13,586 nt of DNA from the NCBI GenBank assembly GCA_022844065.1, contig JALHML010000006.1, positions 1 to 13,586 on the forward strand. The letters are read 5' to 3'. The notes beneath the pieces are model-generated. The model worked only from the letters and a program-made list of their open reading frames with translations. It was not told the origin of the DNA and made no database searches. This DNA is from Minisyncoccota bacterium (lineage in GTDB: Bacteria; Patescibacteriota; Minisyncoccia; Phycocordibacterales; Phycocordibacteraceae). Made by a program: the position numbers and the translations under genes. This document shows, piece by piece, positions 6,046 through 12,439 of the stretch. Within the stretch, counting starts at the first letter, position 1. Every line of letters begins with the position of its first letter.

Positions 6046-7161
6046 ATGAAAAAAGCCCTTCTGGTTCTAGCTGTCTTCTCAGCACTTTCTCTCGCGCCTG
6101 CCGCTGAAGCGTGTAGCGTCCTAGCCCTTGATCGCCCTCTCACCGGGTCTGAAATGATTAAGGATAAGGATGCGGTTTTCATCGGTACAGTTACTGGTGT
6201 TTCCAGGGACAAGAGCATTTATGGCGAGTACCACATCACCTTTGCTGCTGAGGAGTCATACAAGGGAGCGGTAGACGGAACGATTACGGTCCGCGCTCAG
6301 TCGAGCTCTGCAGCCTGCGGCTATGACGACGCGTACAGTTCCTTTAAAACGGGTTCGGCTTGGACCATCTATGCGACTGGAAACGCTACTGATGGCTACA
6401 TGACAAATAGCGTTTCTTCAAATACAAAGTATGCGTCTACTGCAGACGCAAGGAAGGCACTTATTGGTCTTGGGCTCTCTCCGGAAGACACCGGTCCAAC
6501 CATGTGCACCATGCAGTACCAGCCTGTCTGTGGAAAAGATGCGTCAGGAGCAATAAAGACGTATGGAAACTCCTGTGCACTGGGAGCAGCAAAGGCACAG
6601 TACCTCTATGACGGAGAATGTAAGGCTCCGGTAGCGAAAGTACCCGCAAAAGATCTATGGAAGGGGGTGCGCAGTACGGACGTAACGTGGTTACAGGACT
6701 TCCTTGTGTCTAAAGCAACAGGGAAGGCTGCCCTTTCTCTTGGGGCCGTTGGTTCAACTGGATACTTCGGCTCTCTCACAACAGCTGCTCTCGCTGAGTT
6801 TCAGAAAGCGAACGGCATTACACCGGCATTCGGCTACTTCGGTGCAAAGACGCGTGCGTTCATCCTCTCAATCATTGCACCAGCCGTAACTTTTACCGGA
6901 GCAATCTCAGCGGTTAACACAGGGTGCTTCGCTGACGGCATTTGTAGCATTACGGTAGACGGGAAAGAGATTATTCTTCTTGCAGGATTCCGCATTCCTC
7001 CAATCCCAGACGTTGGCAGCTTAAAGGGTGTTGATTCCATTGGGGACCTTGAAGGCGAAATTGGTTCCAAGGCTGAGGTCTATGCTACACCCACAAAAGA
7101 AGGAGATGCTGGATACACTCTCTACGGAAGCACGTTGTACTACGTAAAGGTTCTGGACTAA
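6046..7161 (+). CDS. Secreted NTR/TIMP-like, Kazal and peptidoglycan-binding composite protein
   Basis: The 371-residue protein has a strong signal peptide with likely cleavage after AEA, leaving C23 as the first mature residue. Residues 23-112 resemble an NTR/TIMP-like fold (KDAVFIGTVTGV, FAAEESYKG, C91, GSAWTIYATG). Residues 153-192 form a short Kazal-type inhibitor domain with four cysteines (C154, C162, C177, C192) and the signature PVCGKD...KTYGNSC. Residues about 205-275 are a peptidoglycan-binding-like helical module (DVTWLQDFLV, GYFGSLTTAALAEFQKANGI, GYFGAKTRAFI). A C-terminal beta domain (281-371, C294 and C300 in CFADGICSITVDGKEI) also appears in other Patescibacteria surface proteins, as far as I recall. 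TIMP and Kazal domains elsewhere inhibit metallo- and serine proteases, so protection of the cell envelope from proteases is an inference. It is a single-gene unit with its own -10 box, convergent with the FBP gene. Confidence 0.82.
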   Translation: MKKALLVLAVFSALSLAPAAEACSVLALDRPLTGSEMIKDKDAVFIGTVTGVSRDKSIYGEYHITFAAEESYKGAVDGTITVRAQSSSAACGYDDAYSSFKTGSAWTIYATGNATDGYMTNSVSSNTKYASTADARKALIGLGLSPEDTGPTMCTMQYQPVCGKDASGAIKTYGNSCALGAAKAQYLYDGECKAPVAKVPAKDLWKGVRSTDVTWLQDFLVSKATGKAALSLGAVGSTGYFGSLTTAALAEFQKANGITPAFGYFGAKTRAFILSIIAPAVTFTGAISAVNTGCFADGICSITVDGKEIILLAGFRIPPIPDVGSLKGVDSIGDLEGEIGSKAEVYATPTKEGDAGYTLYGSTLYYVKVLD

Positions 7162-7175
7162 CGATTCGAGTCGAT

Positions 7176-7211
7176 AAAGAAAAACCGCCGGGTCCTTTTG
7201 GATCCCGGCGG
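7176..7211 (-). terminator. Rho-independent terminator of the FBP gene
   Basis: Arms CCGCCGGG (7185-7192) and CCCGGCGG (7204-7211) form a perfect 8-bp stem, extended by TCC/GGA with a one-base bulge. Read on the minus strand it runs into TTTTTCTTT, a good terminator. On the plus strand no T-tract follows, but the same hairpin may weakly stop the convergent 6046-7161 transcript. Confidence 0.8.
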
Positions 7212-7218
7212 CTCGCAG

Positions 7219-7689
7219 TTAGTAGCAGTGATCGAAGAACCGTTCAGCTTCTTCGATAATTCTCACTGCCTTCTCCTCAATACCGATAGTTTCAGACATT
7301 TGGTTTGGCGGCACTGCGACGAGGCGACGAATACGCAGGCTGCACAGCAGATCCTCGCAGAAATCATTTCCGATTTTCCGATTCGGGTTGCGAGTATCCT
7401 CTGCGACGAATAGCCGTACTCCTTGATTTCCGTGAATGGTTTTACACAGATTACACATGCGGACATGCCGTCTTGCTGAAGTCGAAGCACTGCTCCGACT
7501 TAATATAAGGCCACGCATTTGTCCGTGATGTTCCATCACCATAAACCCACGCGCACTCCCGATATCGATCCATCCTAAGAATTCAAGTTCTGGCCATTGC
7601 ACTGTCTCCAGTAAGGAGGGCAGCACTATTTTTTTGCGGTGCTTTCTGGGAAAAGCATCGATGATTTCGTGTCTTTGCAGGTATTGCAC
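7219..7689 (-). CDS. FBP-domain protein (FusB-like, EF-G-binding treble-clef zinc finger)
   Basis: The 156-residue protein matches the stand-alone FBP-domain pattern familiar from Actinobacteria. A short helical N-terminus (EIIDAFPRKHRKKIVLP) is followed by LEFLGWIDIGSARGFMV and then a zinc knuckle CNLCKTIH. After it come DFCEDLLCSLRIRR, giving the CxxC...CxxxxC zinc ligands, and a C-terminal helix IEEKAVRIIEEAERFF. Family members FusB/FusC bind elongation factor G and release it from stalled ribosomes, giving fusidic acid resistance; most short homologues are uncharacterised. The GTG at 7689 is chosen because GAAAGGAG ends 7 nt upstream. The TTG one codon earlier would be too close. This clear Shine-Dalgarno differs from nearly all the plus-strand genes. 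The gene has its own promoter and terminator, suggesting a recently acquired single-gene unit. Confidence 0.85.
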   Translation of the reverse strand: MQYLQRHEIIDAFPRKHRKKIVLPSLLETVQWPELEFLGWIDIGSARGFMVMEHHGQMRGLILSRSSASTSARRHVRMCNLCKTIHGNQGVRLFVAEDTRNPNRKIGNDFCEDLLCSLRIRRLVAVPPNQMSETIGIEEKAVRIIEEAERFFDHCY

Positions 7690-7696
7690 CAACGTT

Positions 7697-7705
7697 CTCC
7701 TTTCA
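7697..7705 (-). promoter_or_regulatory. Shine-Dalgarno of the FBP gene
   Basis: On the minus strand TGAAAGGAG lies 7 nt before the GTG start at 7689. It decides the start codon and is one of only two clear ribosome-binding sites in the window. Confidence 0.8.
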
Positions 7706-7721
7706 AAATTGAATGAGCAAT

Positions 7722-7756
7722 CTATATTGTTATATAGTATTTAAACAGTTAGTCAA
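7722..7756 (-). promoter_or_regulatory. Promoter and dyad of the FBP gene
   Basis: On the minus strand TTGACT (7751-7756) and TATAAC (7729-7734) are 16 bp apart. The inverted repeat CTATAT-TGTT-ATATAG (7722-7737) covers the -10 box and could be an operator, though in AT-rich sequence it may be chance. Confidence 0.5.
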
Positions 7757-7814
7757 TAACTCTCCCTCTTCCCAAATACACAGAATGACTGTATGAATAG
7801 GGCGCAAAAAGGAA

Positions 7815-7820
7815 TATAGT
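7815..7820 (+). promoter_or_regulatory. Possible -10 box of the swivel-domain gene
   Basis: TATAGT lies 22 nt before the ATG at 7843. No convincing -35 is found 16-18 bp upstream, and the intervening leader has no Shine-Dalgarno. The remaining 150-bp divergent gap (7693-7842) shows nothing else. Confidence 0.3.
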
Positions 7821-7842
7821 TACCTAGCTTACACGCACTACT

Positions 7843-9303
7843 ATGTTAAGAAGCCTGGACGCGTCCTTGGTTCCCGATGAATGGAGACGTATTAATATGC
7901 GTACCGTCGCCCATCTTCTTGGTGTCGAGTTTATTCATGATCTATACAACAGATACGACCCAAGAATAAATGCCGTTAGATTTAGGCATACGGTTACCGT
8001 ATGGAAAGATGGCATTGTTAACTCGTATGCACCCAAAACCGAATGGGAGGAGCTTGGTAGGATCGTGGGATATCAATATTACTCTTTAGATGAGTCAATA
8101 ATACGCGCAACAAGGGCTCTCTATAAGACGAAGCGTAAGTACTATTACAAGCTCATGCGCGCCCTCGAGCATACGGACCTTGAGAATATGGCAGACAGGG
8201 ACCTGGCATCAGTACTATTAAATTTCCAGTCGGTGGTATTGGGCGAGCTGTACGTACTAAATTTCGTACAAGTGGAGCATGGGCTTAATACCGCAATAAA
8301 ACAGGTCATATCCGAGATCGCTGATGACCCGTCTCAAGTGGATGAGATCTTTGTAAATTTAATCGGCACAGAAGTTCCTACTGAATCCCAGAGGGAGAAG
8401 CACCGCCTTTTAAAGCTTTCATTGAAGCACCGTTTCCTAAAGACAATAGGCATGTATGAGGAGCCTCGAGCAAAAGCAGATGTCCTAAGACATTGCGCTA
8501 AGTATTCTCACTTGTATTCCGCATATGGTGAGAACCCCCGAGATTTTGAACATTTTTGGGACGAATTCAATTCATTTTTGAAGAACTCCAATCTGCCAAC
8601 ATGGCACTTATTCCCAAAACTTCTATCTCCGGTCTCAAAGAAGAATTTAATCTCTCTGCGCAACAAAAAGCTTTCTGTGCTTGTGCCTTTGCTTGTATGT
8701 GGCGGTATATTCCGTGACAAAAATAAAGCGCTCCTCGGAAACAGTCTTAAGTATCGTTTTGCAGTACTCGATGAAATTGCCAGGAGAGGACTTGAGGGCA
8801 GAGCTAATCTTAATTATTATCTTCTTTCAGAAATTATTGACCTGCTACGCAAGGGAGAAAAGTTGCAAGCTCAAGTGATTGCTCATCGAGCTGAAGAGGG
8901 CGTAATACTTAGTAGACAAGAAAATTTCTCTCTCTATACCTCAGATATGGATTCCTTGCTTACTAAGGATAGCGCTCCTACCTCCTTAAAAGGGCAGTGT
9001 GCTTCAAAGGGAACTGCTCGCGGCAAATGTAAGATAGTTTTATCAAAAGATGACGTCGATAAGGTTCAGGAGGGGGATATTATGGTCGCCATTGGAACAG
9101 ACTTTGATCTAATTGAAGCGATGTATCGAGCCTCTGCAGTTATAACTGAAGAGGGTGGTATTCTCAGCCACGCCTCAGTTGTGTGTAGAGAGTTAAAGAA
9201 ACCCTGCTGTATAGGAGTGCAAGACGTTACCCGTCAACTTAAAGATGGACAGATAATAGAGGTAGATGCCACCCACGGACAGATTACTGTTATTAAGGAC
9301 TAG
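7843..9303 (+). CDS. PEP-utilizing-enzyme mobile (phosphohistidine swivel) domain protein
   Basis: The 486-residue protein ends in a PEP-utilizing mobile domain (about 383-486): KGTARGKCKIVLSKDDVDKVQEGDIMV, EEGGILSHASVVCRELKKPCCIG and DGQIIEVDATHGQITV. H443 in the ILSHAS loop aligns with the phosphorylated histidine of PEP synthase, PPDK and rifampicin phosphotransferase. Residues about 300-380 (YRFAVLDEIARRG, NLNYYLLSEIIDLLRKGE) follow the pattern preceding this domain in those enzymes. Residues 1-300 are basic, partly helical and unrecognised, and would be the acceptor-binding part. No ATP-grasp domain is present; a separate one is encoded at 11504-12439 on the same strand, so the two may act together. 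The stop TAG overlaps the stop of the convergent histidine phosphatase in a shared CTAG. No Shine-Dalgarno is seen. Confidence 0.82.
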   Translation: MLRSLDASLVPDEWRRINMRTVAHLLGVEFIHDLYNRYDPRINAVRFRHTVTVWKDGIVNSYAPKTEWEELGRIVGYQYYSLDESIIRATRALYKTKRKYYYKLMRALEHTDLENMADRDLASVLLNFQSVVLGELYVLNFVQVEHGLNTAIKQVISEIADDPSQVDEIFVNLIGTEVPTESQREKHRLLKLSLKHRFLKTIGMYEEPRAKADVLRHCAKYSHLYSAYGENPRDFEHFWDEFNSFLKNSNLPTWHLFPKLLSPVSKKNLISLRNKKLSVLVPLLVCGGIFRDKNKALLGNSLKYRFAVLDEIARRGLEGRANLNYYLLSEIIDLLRKGEKLQAQVIAHRAEEGVILSRQENFSLYTSDMDSLLTKDSAPTSLKGQCASKGTARGKCKIVLSKDDVDKVQEGDIMVAIGTDFDLIEAMYRASAVITEEGGILSHASVVCRELKKPCCIGVQDVTRQLKDGQIIEVDATHGQITVIKD

Positions 9304-9860
9304 ATAATATCCTTTACAACTTCTCCATCCTCAACAATTCCATAGGCGCAGAATCCGGTCTTTGACCATCGATCTGGAAGTGAAGAGTTTGCGCCCAGTA
9401 GTTCTGCGAAATATATATTTAGAACAGTGCCGTGGGTAACTATTAATACTGTCTTTCCCGGATTCAGTTCTGTCACCTCTTTAACTCCTGCTTTGAAACG
9501 TGCAAGTGCAGTGACGCCTGATTCGCCGTTAAATGCAGTATATTCCAGATCTTCGAGCTGTTTATTTTTTTCCTGCTCAAATTCTTCCTTGGATAGGAAT
9601 TTCTCTCCTCGAGCTACTTCATTGAAAGCAGCTATGGGTGTGCTGGTCTTACCAAGCTTATCAGCGAGAGGCTGAACCGTTAGCGTCGTCTTACGCTCCT
9701 CTGAAACATAGATTACATCTACTGAATTCATTACGTCTATATCTTTAACCTGCTCTGCTTCAGATTTTCCGGATTCAGAGAGGTCCCATAGGGTGGCATG
9801 TAGCTCAGGGTCCTTCTGGGTATCCGCGTGCCTAAGGAAAATGATTCGGTTTTTTGTCAT
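9300..9860 (-). CDS. Histidine phosphatase (phosphoglycerate mutase/SixA superfamily)
   Basis: The 186-residue protein has the branch-2-histidine phosphatase landmarks. FLRHADTQ at the N-terminus contains R10 and the phospho-accepting H11. E81 (FNEVARGE) and VTHGT with H143 complete the set. The RHA rather than RHG triplet is shared with SixA-type phosphohistidine phosphatases, but the protein is longer than SixA (about 160 residues), and its substrate could equally be a sugar phosphate or nucleotide. The stop overlaps the convergent swivel-domain gene by 4 nt. The -10-like TACTAT (9868-9873 on the plus strand) lies 7 nt before the ATG with no Shine-Dalgarno, as in the plus-strand native genes. 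Its place next to a phosphohistidine carrier suggests, but does not show, that it acts on it. Confidence 0.87.
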   Translation of the reverse strand: MTKNRIIFLRHADTQKDPELHATLWDLSESGKSEAEQVKDIDVMNSVDVIYVSEERKTTLTVQPLADKLGKTSTPIAAFNEVARGEKFLSKEEFEQEKNKQLEDLEYTAFNGESGVTALARFKAGVKEVTELNPGKTVLIVTHGTVLNIYFAELLGANSSLPDRWSKTGFCAYGIVEDGEVVKDII

Positions 9861-9867
9861 ACACGAA

Positions 9868-9873
9868 ATAGTA
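9868..9873 (-). promoter_or_regulatory. -10 box of the histidine phosphatase gene
   Basis: On the minus strand TACTAT is followed by 7 nt (TTCGTGT) and the ATG at 9860. There is no Shine-Dalgarno and no clear -35. Confidence 0.4.
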
Positions 9874-9896
9874 CCAGTAAAGTGGGGTAAATGAAG

Positions 9897-9929
9897 AGGG
9901 GCGCCAGCATTTGATTTGCTAGCGCCCCT
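9897..9929 (-). terminator. Terminator hairpin after the cupin-nucleotidyltransferase unit
   Basis: AGGGGCGC (9897-9904) pairs with GCGCCCCT (9922-9929), and after one mismatch a further 4 bp (AGCA/TGCT) extend the stem to about 13 positions. On the minus strand a weak T-containing tail (CTTCATTT) follows. It lies 28 nt past the stop of the nucleotidyltransferase gene. Confidence 0.65.
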
Positions 9930-9956
9930 GGAGGTTGTGTTTGCTTCTTGTGATTG

Positions 9957-10655
9957 CTAGGCGAGCGCATGGAGCAGGCTTTCGTAAATCTCGGGTACGT
10001 TGACATTGAAGCCGACGACGCCGGGATTGTATCCTGTGACGAGTCTTTCCGGAATCAGGAGATCGAAAAGCTCGTCTTCCTTATGCGCTTCCATTCTTTC
10101 GAGTCTTTCCACCACCTCTGGAGTGGGGTCGATGATGTAGCAGCCCATGTTTATTAAGTCCTTCTTCGAAGTTCGAAGAACTCGTTCCCATGAACTTACG
10201 TGGCCATCCTGCACATGGAAGCGTGCACCCTTTGGTGCGGCGACGCTGCGGGCGACCAGAATAGAGACAGGTCGCTCGTGGCTTTCATGGAATTTTTCGA
10301 ATTCATCCCACGAAAAGTCGCAATAGAAGTCACCGGCGCATCCGTAGGCTCGCGATTTTGTCGCAAGTACCTGTCGGACGAGCGGGCCAAGGGGCCCAGT
10401 CATGTGCGCGTCTACTGAGACATTCGTCACGGCCAGCTTTTCCAGTCCCAGCACGATGCGGGGATAGGTTTCCTTACTGGACCACACACGCACTTCGTCA
10501 AAACTTCTCCCTGCCTTTTGGACGATCTCACCCAAGAGGGTTCCTCCGTCCGTCGGAATTGGCAACAGGTGTTTGGGAAGGAAGGGGGACATCGTGGCGA
10601 TATACGCCGCAATGCGTTCCCCCTTACCTCCCGCGCTAACGTTCAGCGTCTTCAT
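9957..10655 (-). CDS. Nucleotidyltransferase-like protein (NTP_transferase fold)
   Basis: The 232-residue protein looks like a sugar-phosphate or related nucleotidyltransferase. LNVSAGGKGERI (4-15) takes the place of the LAGGxGTRL loop, and LPKHLLPI (26-33) carries the lysine of the PKxxxP motif. Further marks are CAGDFYCDF with metal-binding type D109, INMGCYIIDP (168-177) and a GFNVNVPE end (215-222). It lacks C-terminal beta-helix repeats, so it is a minimal single-domain enzyme. The GGKGER variant of the loop is unusual, and the sugar and nucleotide cannot be read from the sequence. Its ATG overlaps the stop of the bicupin gene by one base (TGATG), so the two are translationally coupled. 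Codons are more C/G-ending than in its neighbours, consistent with recent acquisition of both genes. Confidence 0.72.
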   Translation of the reverse strand: MKTLNVSAGGKGERIAAYIATMSPFLPKHLLPIPTDGGTLLGEIVQKAGRSFDEVRVWSSKETYPRIVLGLEKLAVTNVSVDAHMTGPLGPLVRQVLATKSRAYGCAGDFYCDFSWDEFEKFHESHERPVSILVARSVAAPKGARFHVQDGHVSSWERVLRTSKKDLINMGCYIIDPTPEVVERLERMEAHKEDELFDLLIPERLVTGYNPGVVGFNVNVPEIYESLLHALA

Positions 10656-11371
10656 CAGGCCACTGCCAAAGCAGGGGTTCTGATGGAGTCGATCACGTTC
10701 GCGCTCACACCGTCGACGAAGGTCCGGTTCACCATGGGATGGTCATCGTCAGTCATTCCGGTATCGCTATCAGGATGAAACGTGATGACGTCCATGATGT
10801 CGTTTTCCGTATCGAAGCTGTGCACCGTTTCCGGCAGCATCACGAAGGCGTAACCCGGAACGAGCGAAACGCGCCGACCCTCATCGGGAAGAACGCATAC
10901 ACCCGAACCACGGTAGACCGCATTCACCCGAATGGACGGGTGAGTGTGCGGCGTCTGCACAGTCCCCGGGGGGAAGTGCAGATGGTTCAGACACGGATCG
11001 CCCTTCCTGACAGGAGGAACGAGAAGCGAGTCTGTGCTGCCGTCGATATAACGGAGCCGGCCCTGATCTTCAAGAGGTCCGCCGCACATGTTGATGCCGA
11101 CGTATCCACGGGAAGAAATCAGGATGCCGGAACCGCTGCCCGTGAGGAGCATCGGACCGACACAGGAGAAGTAGTCACCTGCGTAGAGCGAGCGACGACG
11201 ACCCCGGTAGTTCAGCAGCACCTCACCGTCGAGAACGACACCGAAGTGACTGTACCCGTGATGAAGGCAGGTGCAGGCGCCAGGCACGAAGCCTGAAACC
11301 TGTGTACCGTCCTCGTGTTCGTAGAGAACCCGAGGGCCCAGTTCGAGAGCCAAAAACCCAGTACGAGACAT
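10655..11371 (-). CDS. Bicupin-type protein with altered metal site
   Basis: The 238-residue protein has two cupin-like barrels. The first (about 25-95) has LHHGYSHFGVVLDGE and YAGDYF. The second (about 125-200) has FPPGTVQTPHTHPSIR and VPGYAFVMLPETVHSFDT. In the second barrel H142, H144 and H184 fit the metal ligands, but the usual glutamate of the first cupin motif is R148, so metal binding or catalysis may differ. The C-terminal FHPDSDTGMTDDDHPMVNRT segment also looks family-conserved. Cupins include isomerases, dioxygenases and sugar-binding sensors, and none can be chosen here. Coupling to a nucleotidyltransferase favours sugar or nucleotide-sugar metabolism. The ATG is supported by AAGAAAGG 7 nt upstream and by a promoter. 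Confidence 0.72.
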   Translation of the reverse strand: MSRTGFLALELGPRVLYEHEDGTQVSGFVPGACTCLHHGYSHFGVVLDGEVLLNYRGRRRSLYAGDYFSCVGPMLLTGSGSGILISSRGYVGINMCGGPLEDQGRLRYIDGSTDSLLVPPVRKGDPCLNHLHFPPGTVQTPHTHPSIRVNAVYRGSGVCVLPDEGRRVSLVPGYAFVMLPETVHSFDTENDIMDVITFHPDSDTGMTDDDHPMVNRTFVDGVSANVIDSIRTPALAVA

Positions 11372-11378
11372 GGCATTA

Positions 11379-11386
11379 CCTTTCTT
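11379..11386 (-). promoter_or_regulatory. Shine-Dalgarno of the bicupin gene
   Basis: On the minus strand AAGAAAGG ends 7 nt before the ATG at 11371. Such a site is absent from most genes of the window. Confidence 0.65.
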
Positions 11387-11412
11387 ACAAAGGACGAAGA
11401 CCTTTCAGTCCT

Positions 11413-11427
11413 GTCTCACGATGAGAC
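11413..11427 (-). promoter_or_regulatory. Leader hairpin or operator upstream of the bicupin gene
   Basis: GTCTCA and TGAGAC form a perfect 6-bp inverted repeat with a 3-nt loop, placed about where transcription from the -10 box at 11434-11439 would start. It could be a repressor site at +1 or a 5'-end RNA hairpin. Confidence 0.4.
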
Positions 11428-11433
11428 GTGGTG

Positions 11434-11462
11434 ATAATGCTACCAAAAACCTATTTTGTAAA
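11434..11462 (-). promoter_or_regulatory. Sigma70-type promoter of the bicupin-nucleotidyltransferase operon
   Basis: On the minus strand TTTACA (11457-11462) and CATTAT (11434-11439) are exactly 17 bp apart. This gives a leader of roughly 55 nt containing a hairpin and a Shine-Dalgarno, unlike the neighbouring genes. Confidence 0.6.
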
Positions 11463-11491
11463 GTTTTAGCATACGTTCTATAGGACCAAGA

Positions 11492-11497
11492 TATACT
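11492..11497 (+). promoter_or_regulatory. -10 box of the ATP-grasp gene, leaderless-type
   Basis: TATACT is followed by 6 nt (TACTTA) and the ATG at 11504, so +1 would fall on the A of the start codon. No Shine-Dalgarno is present. Confidence 0.5.
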
Positions 11498-11503
11498 TAC
11501 TTA

Positions 11504-12439
11504 ATGAGATACATTTTCGCGTTAGATGGCTCCAAACCATTCACAGCAGCGGATATAGGCGGAAAAGGGGAATCGCTAAATGCACTTGCATGTATGGGGG
11601 TCACAGTGCCAAAAGTATTCGCTCTCCATACGTCTGCGTTTAAGACCTTTATAGAGGAGAATAATCTTAGCGAAGATATTTCCAGTGCCCTCAAACATAT
11701 TGAGGGGAAATCCTCGGTTGAAATAGCTGAAATATCAGAACAGCTACAAAGCCTTATCAAGACCGGAACAGTACCTGAAGAAATTACTACTGAAATTTTA
11801 GAAGCCTACCGCACCCTAGGTACAGAATATATTGCCGTTCGCTCGAGTGCGCCATCCGAAGACGGTCGATCCGCTGCATGGGCTGGACAACTAGAAACAT
11901 TCCTAAATACATCTGAAGAAAAAGTTATTGAACACGTCATCAGTTGTTGGGCATCCTTGTATTCTCCTCGCGCCATTCAGTATGTGTTAAGAACAGGTTC
12001 ATTAACTGACAAGACTGTATCGGTGCTGCTTCAGGAAATGATTCAAAGCGACGTCTCAGGTACTGCTTTCTCAGTCCATCCCGTGAGCGAGGATACAAAT
12101 GAGATCATTATTGAAGCAGGGCAGGGATTAGGAGAGGCAATAGTTTCCGGTCAGATTCAACCAAGTAGCTTTGTTGTTACCAAGGAGCCACGCGAGATTC
12201 TTACAAAAAATATTGCTGTTCAAGAAAAGAAGCTTGTGGGACAGGCTGGAGGCGGAAATGTTTGGATTAAGGTAGATAAGGCTTTAGCGCATTATCTTTC
12301 CGATGAGATGGTGCTATCGCTAGCGGAGTCTATAACCAAAATAGAAGCTGCCTACGGATATCCTATTGATATTGAATGGGCCCTTAAGGATTCGAGAATA
12401 TTTATCTTGCAGTCCCGTCCGATAACTTCTTTGCAGTAA
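11504..12439 (+). CDS. Stand-alone PEP/pyruvate-binding (PPDK_N, ATP-grasp) protein
   Basis: The 311-residue protein is the ATP-binding half of PEP synthase/PPDK/rifampicin-phosphotransferase enzymes. It shows IGGKGESLNAL (18-28), VPKVFALHTSAF (35-46), the VRSSAPSEDG loop with R113 (112-121), AWAGQLET and VLLQEMIQSDVSGTAFSVHP. The end carries IIIEAGQGLGEAIVSG, PIDIEWA (287-293) and the family's terminal ILQSRPIT (301-308). The protein stops just after QSRPIT, exactly where a full-length enzyme would continue towards the swivel domain. It therefore should need a separate phosphohistidine partner, and 7843-9303 encodes one. In the family this domain uses ATP to phosphorylate the swivel histidine. 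All expected motifs are present, so it looks functional. The gene is divergent from the bicupin operon and 59 nt before the HIT gene. Confidence 0.88.
   Translation: MRYIFALDGSKPFTAADIGGKGESLNALACMGVTVPKVFALHTSAFKTFIEENNLSEDISSALKHIEGKSSVEIAEISEQLQSLIKTGTVPEEITTEILEAYRTLGTEYIAVRSSAPSEDGRSAAWAGQLETFLNTSEEKVIEHVISCWASLYSPRAIQYVLRTGSLTDKTVSVLLQEMIQSDVSGTAFSVHPVSEDTNEIIIEAGQGLGEAIVSGQIQPSSFVVTKEPREILTKNIAVQEKKLVGQAGGGNVWIKVDKALAHYLSDEMVLSLAESITKIEAAYGYPIDIEWALKDSRIFILQSRPITSLQ

Noticed and set aside
10739..11296. 185-codon open frame on the plus strand
   Set aside because: It is antisense to the bicupin gene, which has conserved cupin motifs, a promoter and a Shine-Dalgarno. The long frame is a by-product of the GC-rich sequence.
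7843..12439. Split PEP-synthase halves as one gene broken by a frameshift or insertion
   Set aside because: The halves are in inverted order relative to the single-chain enzyme, each with intact ends and its own start signals. A simple break would leave the ATP-grasp half upstream.
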